Shown here: one piece after another, positions 20,461-30,009 of the stretch | Layout: the number at the start of each line of letters is the position of its first letter | Numbering within the stretch: the stretch's first letter is position 1 | DNA from: Paragyromitra xinjiangensis | Taxonomy: Eukaryota > Ascomycota > Pezizomycetes > Pezizales > Discinaceae | Assembly (NCBI GenBank): GCA_038503065.1 | Contig: JBCAMK010000014.1 | Location: 868,001 to 932,000, forward strand | Direction of reading: 5' to 3' | Length of the DNA: 64,000 nt | Translations under genes and position numbers: made by a program | Notes under the pieces: generated by a model | Database searches by the model: none | Seen by the model: only the letters and a program-made list of their open reading frames with translations | What the model was told of the DNA's origin: nothing

Positions 20461-23343
20461 ATGGAACTATCACGCTCAGAGTACCCGAGCATTGTGGTCA
20501 GTCTCTCCAGCAGTCTACAGCTACAACTCAGCAATATGCACAATGCATCTAGCCTGCGATTGTCGCTAGTCGGTTTTGTCTACAAGTGCTGACCTACCCC
20601 TTGGTTCAGAACTCCGTCCACCCAACTCCTGCAGTCAAGATCCTTCGAGATCGACTACAGCGAGTTCAGACTCTCAACCATGAGATCGCCGATTGGCTTC
20701 AGGTACATCCTTCCACTTGCGATATCCAACTATACCCCAACTAACCATCACCAGGAGCGACGACGGGTCGAAGAAGCGTATGCTACAGGTTTGAGCAAGT
20801 TGGCAAAGAGGACAATCACTGGGGATGGCGCGGATCTAGGGTAAGAAATACACTACCAGCATCAATTGCACCTCAGCTCCTCACTTTTCCTCATTTTCAG
20901 GGTGTTTCAAGGTCCCTGGACTCGCATCGCGGCCTCCACCGTTTCCCTCGCCACATCGCATCAGGAACTCGCCCACCGTCTCGAAGCCGAGGTCGAACGC
21001 CCGTTACGCGACTTTACGAACCGGAATCCGGAATGGACGGGTATAAAGAATATGGAACTAAATCTGGCGGCTGCGGCAAAGGCCGTTGATGCAGCGGAGG
21101 AAAAGGAGCAAAAAGTGAAGCGACGAGGCGCGAAGGCGAAACCACAGCAGGTCGCGGAGGCTGCGAACGCTGTGAGTAATGCTACGGGGGAGTGGGATAG
21201 TCAGGCGCCGTTCGCGTTTGAAAAGTTTCAGGCTGCGGATGAGAGTAGGTGTAATCATCTGAGGGATGTGTTGACGACGTGGCAGACGCTGGAGTTGGAT
21301 CAGTCTCAGAGGGATGGTCAGACGGCTGAAGCAACGTTGAATGTGATTTTGGACATTAAAACTAGTGAAGAAATCAAGGGATTTGCAAATAAGGCTACAG
21401 CCGGGAAAGATAAAATCGAGAGACTGCGAAGCCGAACGACTAGCAGCGGTGGTCCACCTGGAATACCGTCGACTCCGTCAATCGTTACAGACGACTCCGT
21501 CAGCGTTCAGTCCTCCGGGTCCGGCGGCGCATCAGGAGGTCTGTCACAGCTTCCCCACAAGTCGCGCCCCGTATTCCAACGTATTAACACATCCCCAGGA
21601 CCCCTAAATCTCAAGCGTCTCGGCACTGTCCTTCGTGGCCGCAACCGGAACAGCTCCATCCCTTACTTCCGCTCCGCCTCTCCCGACAAACGGCCCGACT
21701 CTAATGGTAAGGGCGCTGCTGGCCGTGGTCCACTTTCTCTTATGCCGCCGTCCCCATCGGCAATTGTAAATAATGGTCTCACCTCACCGGGGGTGGGGAA
21801 CCAGACTTTGGTTATACCTGGTACGGCGACCCCACCAAGACCGAGCACAGGAAGGAGTAGCCCACCGACACCGACACAGAACGGGGAAAGTCGGCCGGAA
21901 ACGGCTACGACCCTACCGGATACACCGGTGACACCAGCTACGCCGAGTGTGACGGTTACGGCGTCGGAGCCGCAGACGGACTCGGAGGGATATACGATTC
22001 CGCCGCCTGTGCATGATATTGGTGGTCAGATACAGGATGAATCTGCTGAGTAAGTAGTGCTGGGTTTAGTGGAATTGAATGAGGCTAATTAAAGTTGCAG
22101 CGAGCAAAGTCAACCGCAGTTCAAGGTCGAGATTAAAAATGATGTAATTCATGAGGAGGAGGAGGAAGCGGATGCTGCATTATCGAAGGTTACATCCACG
22201 CTGAGAGCGCAAAATACAGTTTCTCGGAGAACGAGAGGACGACGAGATGCTAGCCAGGTACGGAATACGATGTTTATTCCTAATCCGCCAGATCTCGATG
22301 GTCATCCCTCTTCTCCGCCGCTCACACCAATCAAATTTACTCCGAAATCTTCCAGTGCCGCCTCTGAGACTGCTTCAGATACCCAATCGATCCGTTCTTC
22401 GAGGTCTATAACTTCTCTTACCACCTCTCCAATTAAGCACCCGGAGCTTCTCGACCCCGGCCTTGCTGCATCACTCATAGAGTCTGTCTCTATGTCGTTT
22501 GATGGTGGTTTACCTACCAAAACCCTCATCACCGGCGAAGTCGCTGTCTCCTTTAACCCTCTCGAATCTCCTCCTATTCCACATCCACTCACCGAGCTCC
22601 TTCGTCTCGAGAACTTTAACCTCCTTGAAAAAGTTGCTCCTAACCCTGCCTTCATCACTGCCGTTCCTGACCACATCGGCGAGTATTCCCTCAACCTCGC
22701 CAATATCCATAAAACTAGCGTAGCATTTAAGTATCAAGTTCATGTCGACGAGAACAACATATCTACCTTCCCACCCCTTATTGTCACCCCAGTGTGGCGC
22801 ATCGAGTCACATCAAGCCTCTGTAATAATCCACTACAAACCTAATCCTCTCTTCCGCCGTCTAGACGGCGCCAGCGGTCCAATCACAATGCACAATGTCG
22901 TATTCACGACTGGCGTCGAGGGCGCACTAACCGCGAGTTGCCAGAGTAAGCCCGTTGGTGCGTTCTCACGCGAGCGAGGACGGCTAAGCTGGAAACTCGG
23001 TGATCTGACAGTGAACCCGGATGATGCAGAGGGGGGTGCAAAGAAGCTAGTTGCGAGATTTGCAACTGATGGGGCAGCGCGGAGTCAGGCTATTGATGTA
23101 AGGTGGGAGATTTCAGGAGAGGATGCGGCAACGGTTGGAAGTGGGATCGCATTGAGTGTATTCTGTAAGAGTGAGGGTGTTGAGAAAGAGAAAGAAGAAG
23201 CGGAAGGTTCTGAGAGTCTAGAGGTTGATCCGTTTGCAGATGAAGTAAAGAGTATGGTTTCAGCAGAAGTGCCTGTCTCAGGGGACTGGAGAGGGGTCGT
23301 AACAGTGAGGAAGGTTATGGGAGGGAAATATGTAGCTGTTTGA
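20461..23343 (+). CDS. syp1: Syp1/muniscin endocytic adaptor (F-BAR plus mu-homology domain)
   Basis: Five exons, 20461-20496, 20610-20702, 20755-20840, 20901-22049 and 22101-23343, with consistent phases, give 868 residues, close to the 870 of yeast Syp1. The F-BAR domain occupies about residues 1-250 (SRSEYPSIVNS, TLNHEIADWLQERRRVEEAY, LSKLAKR, VFQGPWTRI ... HQELAHRLEAEVERPLRDF). A Ser/Pro/Thr-rich disordered middle follows (about 270-560). The C-terminal mu-homology domain begins near residue 568 (LDPGLAASLIESVSMSF) and ends with DWRGVVTVRKVMGGKYVAV. The protein binds curved plasma membrane and cargo early in clathrin-mediated endocytosis, and in yeast it also influences septin organisation. 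The first coding exon is only 12 codons. Confidence 0.93.
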
Positions 23344-23544
23344 GTTTATAGTGGTTTAGTTAATTGTTGATGTTACTTTTCTTGTGTATTTTCTATTTGA
23401 ACAAGGGGGTTCTTTTTTATTTGCATTGCGGATGGAAAGTTGAGCTGATTCGTTCCTTATATCTATTTTTTTTACATCTCCTTATGTCTTGTGTACTGTG
23501 TCCTATCGGGCTTTTTTCTTATGTCGTGTAGTTGTGTGGTCGTG

Positions 23545-23565
23545 GGGTGGTGGTGGTGGTGGTGG
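23545..23565 (+). repeat. (GGT)n microsatellite
   Basis: About seven GGT units in a G-rich 3' flank. Confidence 0.85.
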
Positions 23566-24981
23566 ATACGGCACTGTTTCTCGGTTACTATTTTCTTGTG
23601 TTTGATGGTGGTTTTTATTGTAGGTGGTTATTTAACTTTTATTACATTTATTTATTTACTAGGGTAGGTAGTGGTTTGTAGGTGTGATTTATCGGTTGTG
23701 GGGTAGAGAGGTGGTGGTAGGGATGGTGGCAGGGGTGGTAGAGGGGTAGATTTGTAGTAGGAACGAGGGAAAGAAGGGGAAGTCTATGATCTAGCTGGAT
23801 TACATTTCTTACGTTTGTTTGGTATGAATAGTGGAGGGGTGGTAATAGTTGGGTGCGGAGGACTGCAGAGTTGCGAATGGAGAATAGGAACGGGTGTATA
23901 ACTGATTGGCTGATATTTGGTTGTTTCTTTTGTATGTGGGCCGCGAAGAGGAGGGAGGAGGGAGGGTGTATATTATGGAGAATTCAAGTTTGGTGTTTAC
24001 TTGCCCGTGGTGGTTGAGTTTGGCTTGGCGCTGGTTGGCTACACGTAGTGGTTGCATGTAGTAACGCGAGGAGTTTGGGTCGTAATGTTATAGGGCCTCG
24101 GTAGGTGATTGAATAGTAGGGGCTAGTGTAACATGGAAGCCGACTTAATTTGTTAGTAAGACATCCCCAAGTGGGATAGTGGCTCTTCGCAAGAATCGAA
24201 GCTGCGGTTTACTAATAGGTGGTCATGATAGTAGGATGCGGATTGTGGCTTTAGTTTCTTACTATTTTATGTTCACTCTCGTTATGGGTGTAGCTCTTTC
24301 TTTTAAGTGGTAATCAGTGGAACGGGTTTCGTTTACTTGTCTCCTAGATGTTCGGTAGTGGGCTACGATCAGTACTCAATGCTTGTTCGGTAGCCTTGTT
24401 CCAAGATTTAGGTTATGTCAGGTCTTGGCAGTCATGCTGGTGTTGTTTTGCTGGTTGGTGCTAAATGCGGCGGGATGAATTTGATGGTTGGTGGAAGCCT
24501 TGCGCATCTCTATCAGTCTGTTCCTTATGGTTTTATTGAGTAGTCTTCCAGATTAGGTGTAGGAAGAGGGTTTTGTCTTTTGTGTAAGGATAATTCGTCG
24601 AGAGGTTTCTGGTCGCTCTATTGATCTAGAGCTAGGGTTGGGGGCTTTATTATTCAGGGTCACGGGTAGTGCTGGGCGCGTACTATTCTATAAAAGTTTG
24701 GAGTCCCGTTTGAGTGTCTTAGTGGGCCAGGGACAGATCACGCTCGTCATGAGGGATGGTGATATGGGGCTAATCATGGAACATAACTCGCATTGCTGGC
24801 CTAGGATTCATACTTCATCAAAATGTATTGGTTTGAGTATGTGTAATTCTCTGTAATTTGCTGAATGAATGTGAGATCATATATGAAACACCAGTAATAA
24901 TTAGGAATTACATGTATGTTCAAGCCTGAGACAGATCTGCTGCATGATAGTTGTCGTAACTATCACCAATCATGCAACTTC

Positions 24982-25010
24982 CTCAGGCTCGAGCTCGCGT
25001 CGAGCCTGAG
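24982..25010. repeat. Perfect 11-bp inverted repeat (hairpin) with 7-nt loop
   Basis: CTCAGGCTCGA at 24982-24992 is complementary to TCGAGCCTGAG at 25000-25010. The loop is GCTCGCG. No gene surrounds it. Confidence 0.75.
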
Positions 25011-25412
25011 TCTGCGGCAACTTTTGACGGTCAGGAAGGAGGTGATGATAAATTCTAGTGTATCCCCCTCCCCCTCTTCTAGGCAGTTTCGACATCTTTA
25101 CGCTTTTTGATCCCCTTTTTTCTTTTTCGAAGCTCGGTTCAACCTCCCTAACGGCTACGGCGATCTCCGCAATCCTTACCTCCGACTTTTAGCACAGCCA
25201 CATTATACTCTCGATTAGACACTATGGAGCGAAATACGGGGTGATTTTTTTTTTTACGTACTGGGCTAACCGGTTTCACCTGCCTAAAAAAGCCCAAGTT
25301 ATGCAGATCTACTTCCGTATCAAGGTTTGTCAACAGACCAAGTCAGCCCTCGTTTCACTACTGCTTGTGCGCAGTATGGGGTGAGGCTAACAAACCGCAA
25401 CACCCCATTTAA

Positions 25413-26200
25413 GGATTCTCATGTGGCAAGTCAGTAGCGAGACTAGGCTTAACTGACGAACAAAAAATATTCTTAGCAGTCAACGCCAATCATCCTGCTT
25501 TTGGAGAACATCGTCAACATATTCTCGATCCAACACAGCTATTCGGAGAATTTTTAGACCTGTACCCTAATGGCCTTGAAGATGCAGCCTCTGTGTCGCT
25601 ATTTCTTGATAGACTCCAACAAAGAGGTGCGGGCAACGTGATACCTCAGGACGAGCTTATTGAAGCTGTATTGCGCGATGAGGTGGAACCTCCACACGCT
25701 GGCAGGGATCCTATAGATGTGAACGGTCAAGGGAACGACGCACCCCCTGCGAATGCCGCTGGCGGGAGAATCGGGCTGCCTCAAGAGTTTTCATGTGCAG
25801 AGAAATGCGGCGGTAGACTCATGTGAGAATTCATCCACTCTTCCAAAAATTTCGTCGGTTGAAGCTCACGATATTTCTGAATAGTGGACCACACAAATGC
25901 TTCCGCCACGGCAGAACCTTGATGATTTCCTGTCTCGGTAACGGGAATTGCTCATCGACCTTCAAAACTAGGAACGACTTCAACCGTCACTGCAATACCG
26001 TTCACTTGCGCGTCCGTGCAGGAACCAGGAGGCTATTCGACTGCCCGGTCCCTGGCTGCGATCGTGTCGGAGAAGATGGATTTAAGCGCAAAGATAATGT
26101 GCTTCAGCACCGGCGATTGTTCCACGGGGAAGATGTCCCGAAGGTGCGGGTCAGGTTTGGTAATCGTATTGTCCAGGCTGAGGGTGCTGGGCCTGCTTAA
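25413..26200 (+). CDS. C2H2 zinc-finger protein, 5' end unresolved
   Basis: Coding sequence is visible from just after an in-frame TAA (25410-25412) to 25822, then a 62-nt intron (GTGAGA ... CTGAATAG), then 25885-26200, phase kept across the join. The N-terminal part is helical and acidic (LTDEQKIFLAVNANHPAFGE, DPTQLFGEFLDLYP). The C-terminal part has a CAEKC pair, one irregular finger (CLGNGNCSSTF ... DFNRHCNTVH) and one good finger (FDCPVPGCDRVGEDGFKRKD with NVLQHRRLFH). The pattern FxRxDNxxxHxxxxH is common in fungal single- or double-finger proteins of unknown role. No ATG opens the visible frame, so a first exon upstream of 25413 is missing from this model. A TTCTTAG acceptor near 25476 is one candidate but fits no donor in phase. 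Confidence 0.6.
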
Positions 26201-26989
26201 GGGTTTCTAATTATCTAAGAATATTCTTATTGTTTAGCAGTGTTATCTGTTTCTTGCTTCGACGGCATGTTTCGTTTGTTGTACGGTTTACATTCTCTTG
26301 AAGGCAAGGAGGCTCTCGTAGCTTGATAGTGTGGTTACTTTCTTTACGGAATTTTTTCTTTGTCTTTGGTCTTCGTCTACACGAGTTCTCTTATGTTATT
26401 CCCCGTTTCTTTCCTTTGAAAACTGAAAAACCAAAAAGAGGGGGGGATTGTTTACCTATTGAAATTGTTCACGAATTTACGTTTTGATTTATCTCATAAG
26501 TGAAAAGCACGTCCTACGTCATAGTACTCCCAACTACAAAAACTGTCTCACTATCTCATAGATTGCAGAATAGTGATTTCGCGCCACCAGTGGTGTAAGC
26601 TCCTTTTCAGGATCACGCCGAGGGTAGTAGCATCGCCACGGCGGTCCGTAAGCCTGATAAGGCCAGAAGCTCAAGAAAATTTGCAATCTCGATCATTTCT
26701 CGTTGAGCAGCAACCATCTCCAAATCGACAATCTGATAAGATCGTAGATAAGAGGGTTGCTAAGCAAGTCCGGGCATGAGGCTAATAAATTAAAGCTTTG
26801 TATAAGTCATCTGATTAAATAGTTCTCACAATAAAATCTCAAGGTACTGTTCGCTATGTTACAGCTTTTCACTCCTAGCAAGATTTGGCTGTAAAATGCG
26901 CCAACCCTTCATGAATATGAAAGAAGAAAACATTCCCTTGGGACTTTATGTCCACTATCTTGCGACTGTTCTCTCTAAGCTCACTATAA
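26201..26989. other. Intergenic region between convergent genes, no gene seen
   Basis: Shared 3' flanks of the zinc-finger (plus) and F-box/ankyrin (minus) genes. A copy of the 12-nt palindrome AAGAATATTCTT lies at 26217-26228. Confidence 0.5.
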
Positions 26990-28006
26990 CTAGTCCTCAT
27001 TTGCGCCATACTGCAGGAGTAGCTCTTTTATCCGGGGATCTCCATACGGACTCAACTCAAGAAGATTTGAGTATATAGCTTTGGCCCCATTCTTCAGTAA
27101 TGCTGCTACTATAATCGGATTACCACGGCGAACGGCTATACTAAGCGGGGCGTCTCCCATGGAACCCATAATATTTGCATCTGCGCCCCCTTCGAGTAGC
27201 ACTTCAACAAGTTCCGCACTTGCCATTCGTACTGCTATGTGTAGTACTGCGTCTACCCTATCTTTATGTTGTTGTGTAAAGGGTCGAAAGTTCACATCGG
27301 CCCCTGCGTTAAGCAGCACCTTAGTGATCTTGCTGTAAAGCGGGAAGAGATTGTTATGGCGGTCAAGGTTGCGTGCTGCCGCATAAAGTGCTGTCTCTCC
27401 TCGGATGCTGAGACCGTCGACGTGAGCTCCTTTCTCTAGAAGCAACTCGACCAGTGAAATATTCGGGCGAGGGTCATCCCAGGCGCGTGTTACTGCCCAG
27501 TGGAGTGGCGGTCTCAAGATATACTCATCAATATCTTTGCCGGGAGAGTAGCCTGGGCCAGGGGCAAGGAAGTCCGGGTCTGCTCCCTTGCCCAGTAACA
27601 GCCTGCATACCCCCATTCTTCGTTTTTTGACTGCCCAAACCAACGGGTTACGTCCCTGTTTATCTAGACGATCTAGTCTCGCTCCCTCTTCCACTAGCAA
27701 CCTGGCTAGTCCAATGTCCCCCCTGCACGCTGCAAACATTAGTGCAGTCATTCCCGTCTTTGGATCTGCTTTGTCAACACCGACGCCTTCCTTAAGGAGG
27801 AGTCTAGCTAGCGGCTCATGTCCTTGTTGAGCGGCCCAACAGAGTGCAGGTAGTTGTTCAAAATCTTTCATGGCTATGTCATGGAGAAGCGGGGTAAAGA
27901 CACGGTTGAAATTGTGGCTAGTTTGAGCTAAGGAGCTGAGGTCGCTTGGTTCGAGGTCTTTTGAGATTTCGGAAAGGAGCTCTCTCGGGAGGTTGAAGAA
28001 GGACAT
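26990..28006 (-). CDS. F-box protein with ankyrin repeats
   Basis: Intronless, 338 residues. An F-box is at residues 3-45 (FFNLPRELLSEISKDLEPSDLSSLAQTS). About eight ankyrin repeats follow, recognisable by LxxAAxxGHxxLARLLLxxGA-type units: CWAAQQGHEPLARLLLKEG, TALMFAACRGDIGLARLLVE, NPLVWAVKKRRMGVCRLLLG, PPLHWAVTR, TALYAAARN, AVLHIAVRMASAELVEVLLE and APLSIAVRRGNPIIVAALLK. The family joins an SCF ubiquitin-ligase docking domain to a substrate-binding solenoid. Such genes are numerous and variable in filamentous ascomycetes, and substrates are mostly unknown. The ATG at 28006 opens the F-box directly, so the start is secure. Confidence 0.85.
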   Translation of the reverse strand: MSFFNLPRELLSEISKDLEPSDLSSLAQTSHNFNRVFTPLLHDIAMKDFEQLPALCWAAQQGHEPLARLLLKEGVGVDKADPKTGMTALMFAACRGDIGLARLLVEEGARLDRLDKQGRNPLVWAVKKRRMGVCRLLLGKGADPDFLAPGPGYSPGKDIDEYILRPPLHWAVTRAWDDPRPNISLVELLLEKGAHVDGLSIRGETALYAAARNLDRHNNLFPLYSKITKVLLNAGADVNFRPFTQQHKDRVDAVLHIAVRMASAELVEVLLEGGADANIMGSMGDAPLSIAVRRGNPIIVAALLKNGAKAIYSNLLELSPYGDPRIKELLLQYGANED

Positions 28007-28918
28007 TGCGATTGCCGTTAGATGTTCATGAGCGCTGTGGGGACCAAGGCTCTGGGCATGAGCTTAGACATCTATCTATAAAAAATAAGGAAAAGGGCAG
28101 AAACTTGGGGTTACCCTGCTAAACTACTTGCGGCGAGAATAAATTTCCACGGATGGCAACCACCAAATAACGTACAGAGTATGATGAAAACCTTCAAACA
28201 CCACCAAGAATAACCCAAATTAAGGCCATTAAAAAGCCAGATATACTGCTTGGTAAAGAAAGACCTTCGGACACAAAAAAAACTACAAAGCAGCTGTGGA
28301 TTGGGGCAGGAGGCAATCCTAGCAAGGACTAAAATACACCTAAAGGGGCTCTCCCCAAGGGAATTTAAACTCTGTCTTGAAGATGAGGAGTATTTCTTGA
28401 TCATCTTTATCTACCATTTGCTTTTATTTCTTGTTGCTTGTGTTGTGATTGTTGTGATTTTCAATTTTTGTTCTCGCTTTGGCGTTGTTGCGAAGTGGGC
28501 GTGGGAACTTATTCTCGCCGCAAGTACGCTCATCATGTAATTGAATTTAAGTAATACATGGGTAGCCCCTAGTTTTGACCAATTAATGGAGGGCCCTTCT
28601 GCAATGTAACACGAAATGGCTTGGCGGTATTCAAGTACAAGCGGTTAGCTCGTTCACTTAGCCAAACATCCGGGTGTTCACGGGGAGATATAGGTAATAG
28701 TACATATATCGAATGGTTGCAAGGTGCACACAGTCTCTAGATGGCCGGTGCAATCTAGAAATCACCTCACTACATAAATATCTTAACTCATTATAAAAAA
28801 TCAATCAAATATACTTATCATTTAGTGGTGTACGATCAAGCAAGGATCTGACAGACTTCTCATTATATCGCTTGTCATATCTCTAATCTGATGACCCTAC
28901 TAAATAACCACTGACCGC
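28007..28918. other. Intergenic region containing the MITE-like element
   Basis: Upstream of the F-box/ankyrin gene. About 400 of the 900 nt are the inverted-repeat element at 28127-28524; the rest shows no gene. Confidence 0.55.
28127..28524. mobile_element. MITE-like non-autonomous DNA transposon with 25-bp TIRs and TA target duplication
   Basis: The left end 28127-28151 begins CTTGCGGCGAGAATAA. The right end 28500-28524 is its reverse complement with 23 of 25 positions identical. TA flanks both outer ends (28125-28126 and 28525-28526), the duplication expected from Tc1/mariner-superfamily transposases, which includes the fungal Fot1/pogo group. The 398-bp interior has no transposase-sized frame; open stretches on each strand are under 100 codons. 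The element sits about 120 bp upstream of the F-box/ankyrin start codon. No second copy is present in this window. Confidence 0.7.
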
Positions 28919-29380
28919 CTACCTCCCCCTATAACCTCCACCACCGCCTCCAGGACGTTGGGACATCGAAGTTCGCTTCCGCTGCGTCTTTGTAGGTTTC
29001 AAAATCACAGCCACCGGTTCCACCTCTTTCTCCACGACGGGCTCTGGTGTAAGTTCAATCGGGTACTCCAAGCTATCCCTCAAAGCCTGCGCGGCAGCTT
29101 CCTCATCTTTCACCAGGCTATATTGTAAAGGACGAAACTCAGCCGCCAAAGCCTTCGCCGCTGCTTTCTCCGGGAAAATTTCTGCCAGCCTTTGCAATCT
29201 GCGTGCTGCTACTCTACCTGTTCGTTTCTCCGGCTCGCCTTTGGGTACCGCGTTAACCCGGTCTCCGATCATGTTGTGTGGGAGACAGTATAGGTAGTAT
29301 TGCGTGGGTGATTGTTGAAGGCATCCCTCGGGGGAGGAGTGGGTGCACTTGTTTGGCTCTTGTTCGACTGGTTGGGACAT
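28919..29380 (-). CDS. Hypothetical small basic protein
   Basis: Intronless, 153 residues. The N-terminus holds four cysteines and a Q/Y-rich stretch (CTHSSPEGCLQQSPTQYYLY). An Arg/Ala-rich helix follows (RTGRVAARRLQRLAEIFPEK with AAAKALAAEF), then an acidic segment and a basic tail ending in a Gly run and RGR. No known domain was recognised. Codon use looks ordinary and the ATG at 29380 follows a clear non-coding leader. It is transcribed in the same direction as rat1, 630 nt downstream of it. The tail could bind RNA, but that is a guess from composition. Confidence 0.55.
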   Translation of the reverse strand: MSQPVEQEPNKCTHSSPEGCLQQSPTQYYLYCLPHNMIGDRVNAVPKGEPEKRTGRVAARRLQRLAEIFPEKAAAKALAAEFRPLQYSLVKDEEAAAQALRDSLEYPIELTPEPVVEKEVEPVAVILKPTKTQRKRTSMSQRPGGGGGGYRGR

Positions 29381-30009
29381 TGTGTTTATTGATGTTGGAT
29401 GGGGTATTGTGATGTATTTAGGGAAGTGGATGGGGAAGTGAATAAGAAAGCGAGGGTGGGATTCTTTATATAGCTACTTACTGGGGGAGGAGTCATGCTG
29501 ATTCTTTTCAATGTATAGTAATATGAAAAACTTAAGATGAACATGTGGATTGATTTTGTGATTCAAGTTCGTCTGTAACGTGATTGGTAAGAAAGTTTCA
29601 TGTGATGAAGTGCCTTAGTATGACTTAAATAATAGTCATTTGTATTTGAGGAAATTCTACTCTAGGGAAATTCTACGTGAATAGGTAGCACCAAGGTCAT
29701 TGACACTTCACTCTTTCCATCCCACTTGCAGTTTGGTTACCCTTCTCAGATTATCAGGTCGCTGACCTGATAATCTTTGATTTACAGGGATACCTGAAAC
29801 AAATTCGCTACCCTAATTAACAAAAACCAACTGTAGAGTAGAGTGAACGAAGGGCAAACGAGAGGAAGGAAAAAAAGGAAAAAAAAAACCTAATGAATTT
29901 TAAGACCGAGACCGCCTCCACCCAAAAACCGTTTACAAGTGAAGTGCCATTAGATAAGAAAAATACCCTCCCATCCATCCACCTGCACTATTTATAAACA
30001 CACTTCTCA
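29381..30009. other. Intergenic region, no gene seen
   Basis: 3' flank of rat1 and promoter of the small basic protein gene, A-rich near 29870-29890. A perfect 11-bp palindromic pair, ATTATCAGGTC at 29750-29760 and GACCTGATAAT at 29764-29774, forms a hairpin with a 3-nt loop. Nothing else is seen. Confidence 0.5.

Larger units (their letters stand above)
23344..25412. other. Intergenic region, 2 kb, no gene seen
   Basis: The 3' flank of syp1 is T- and G-rich, with a GGT microsatellite at about 23545-23565. TACATGTA lies at 24909-24916 and a perfect hairpin at 24982-25010. The upstream exon or promoter of the zinc-finger gene at 25.4 kb should lie near the end of this region but was not resolved. 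Confidence 0.5.
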
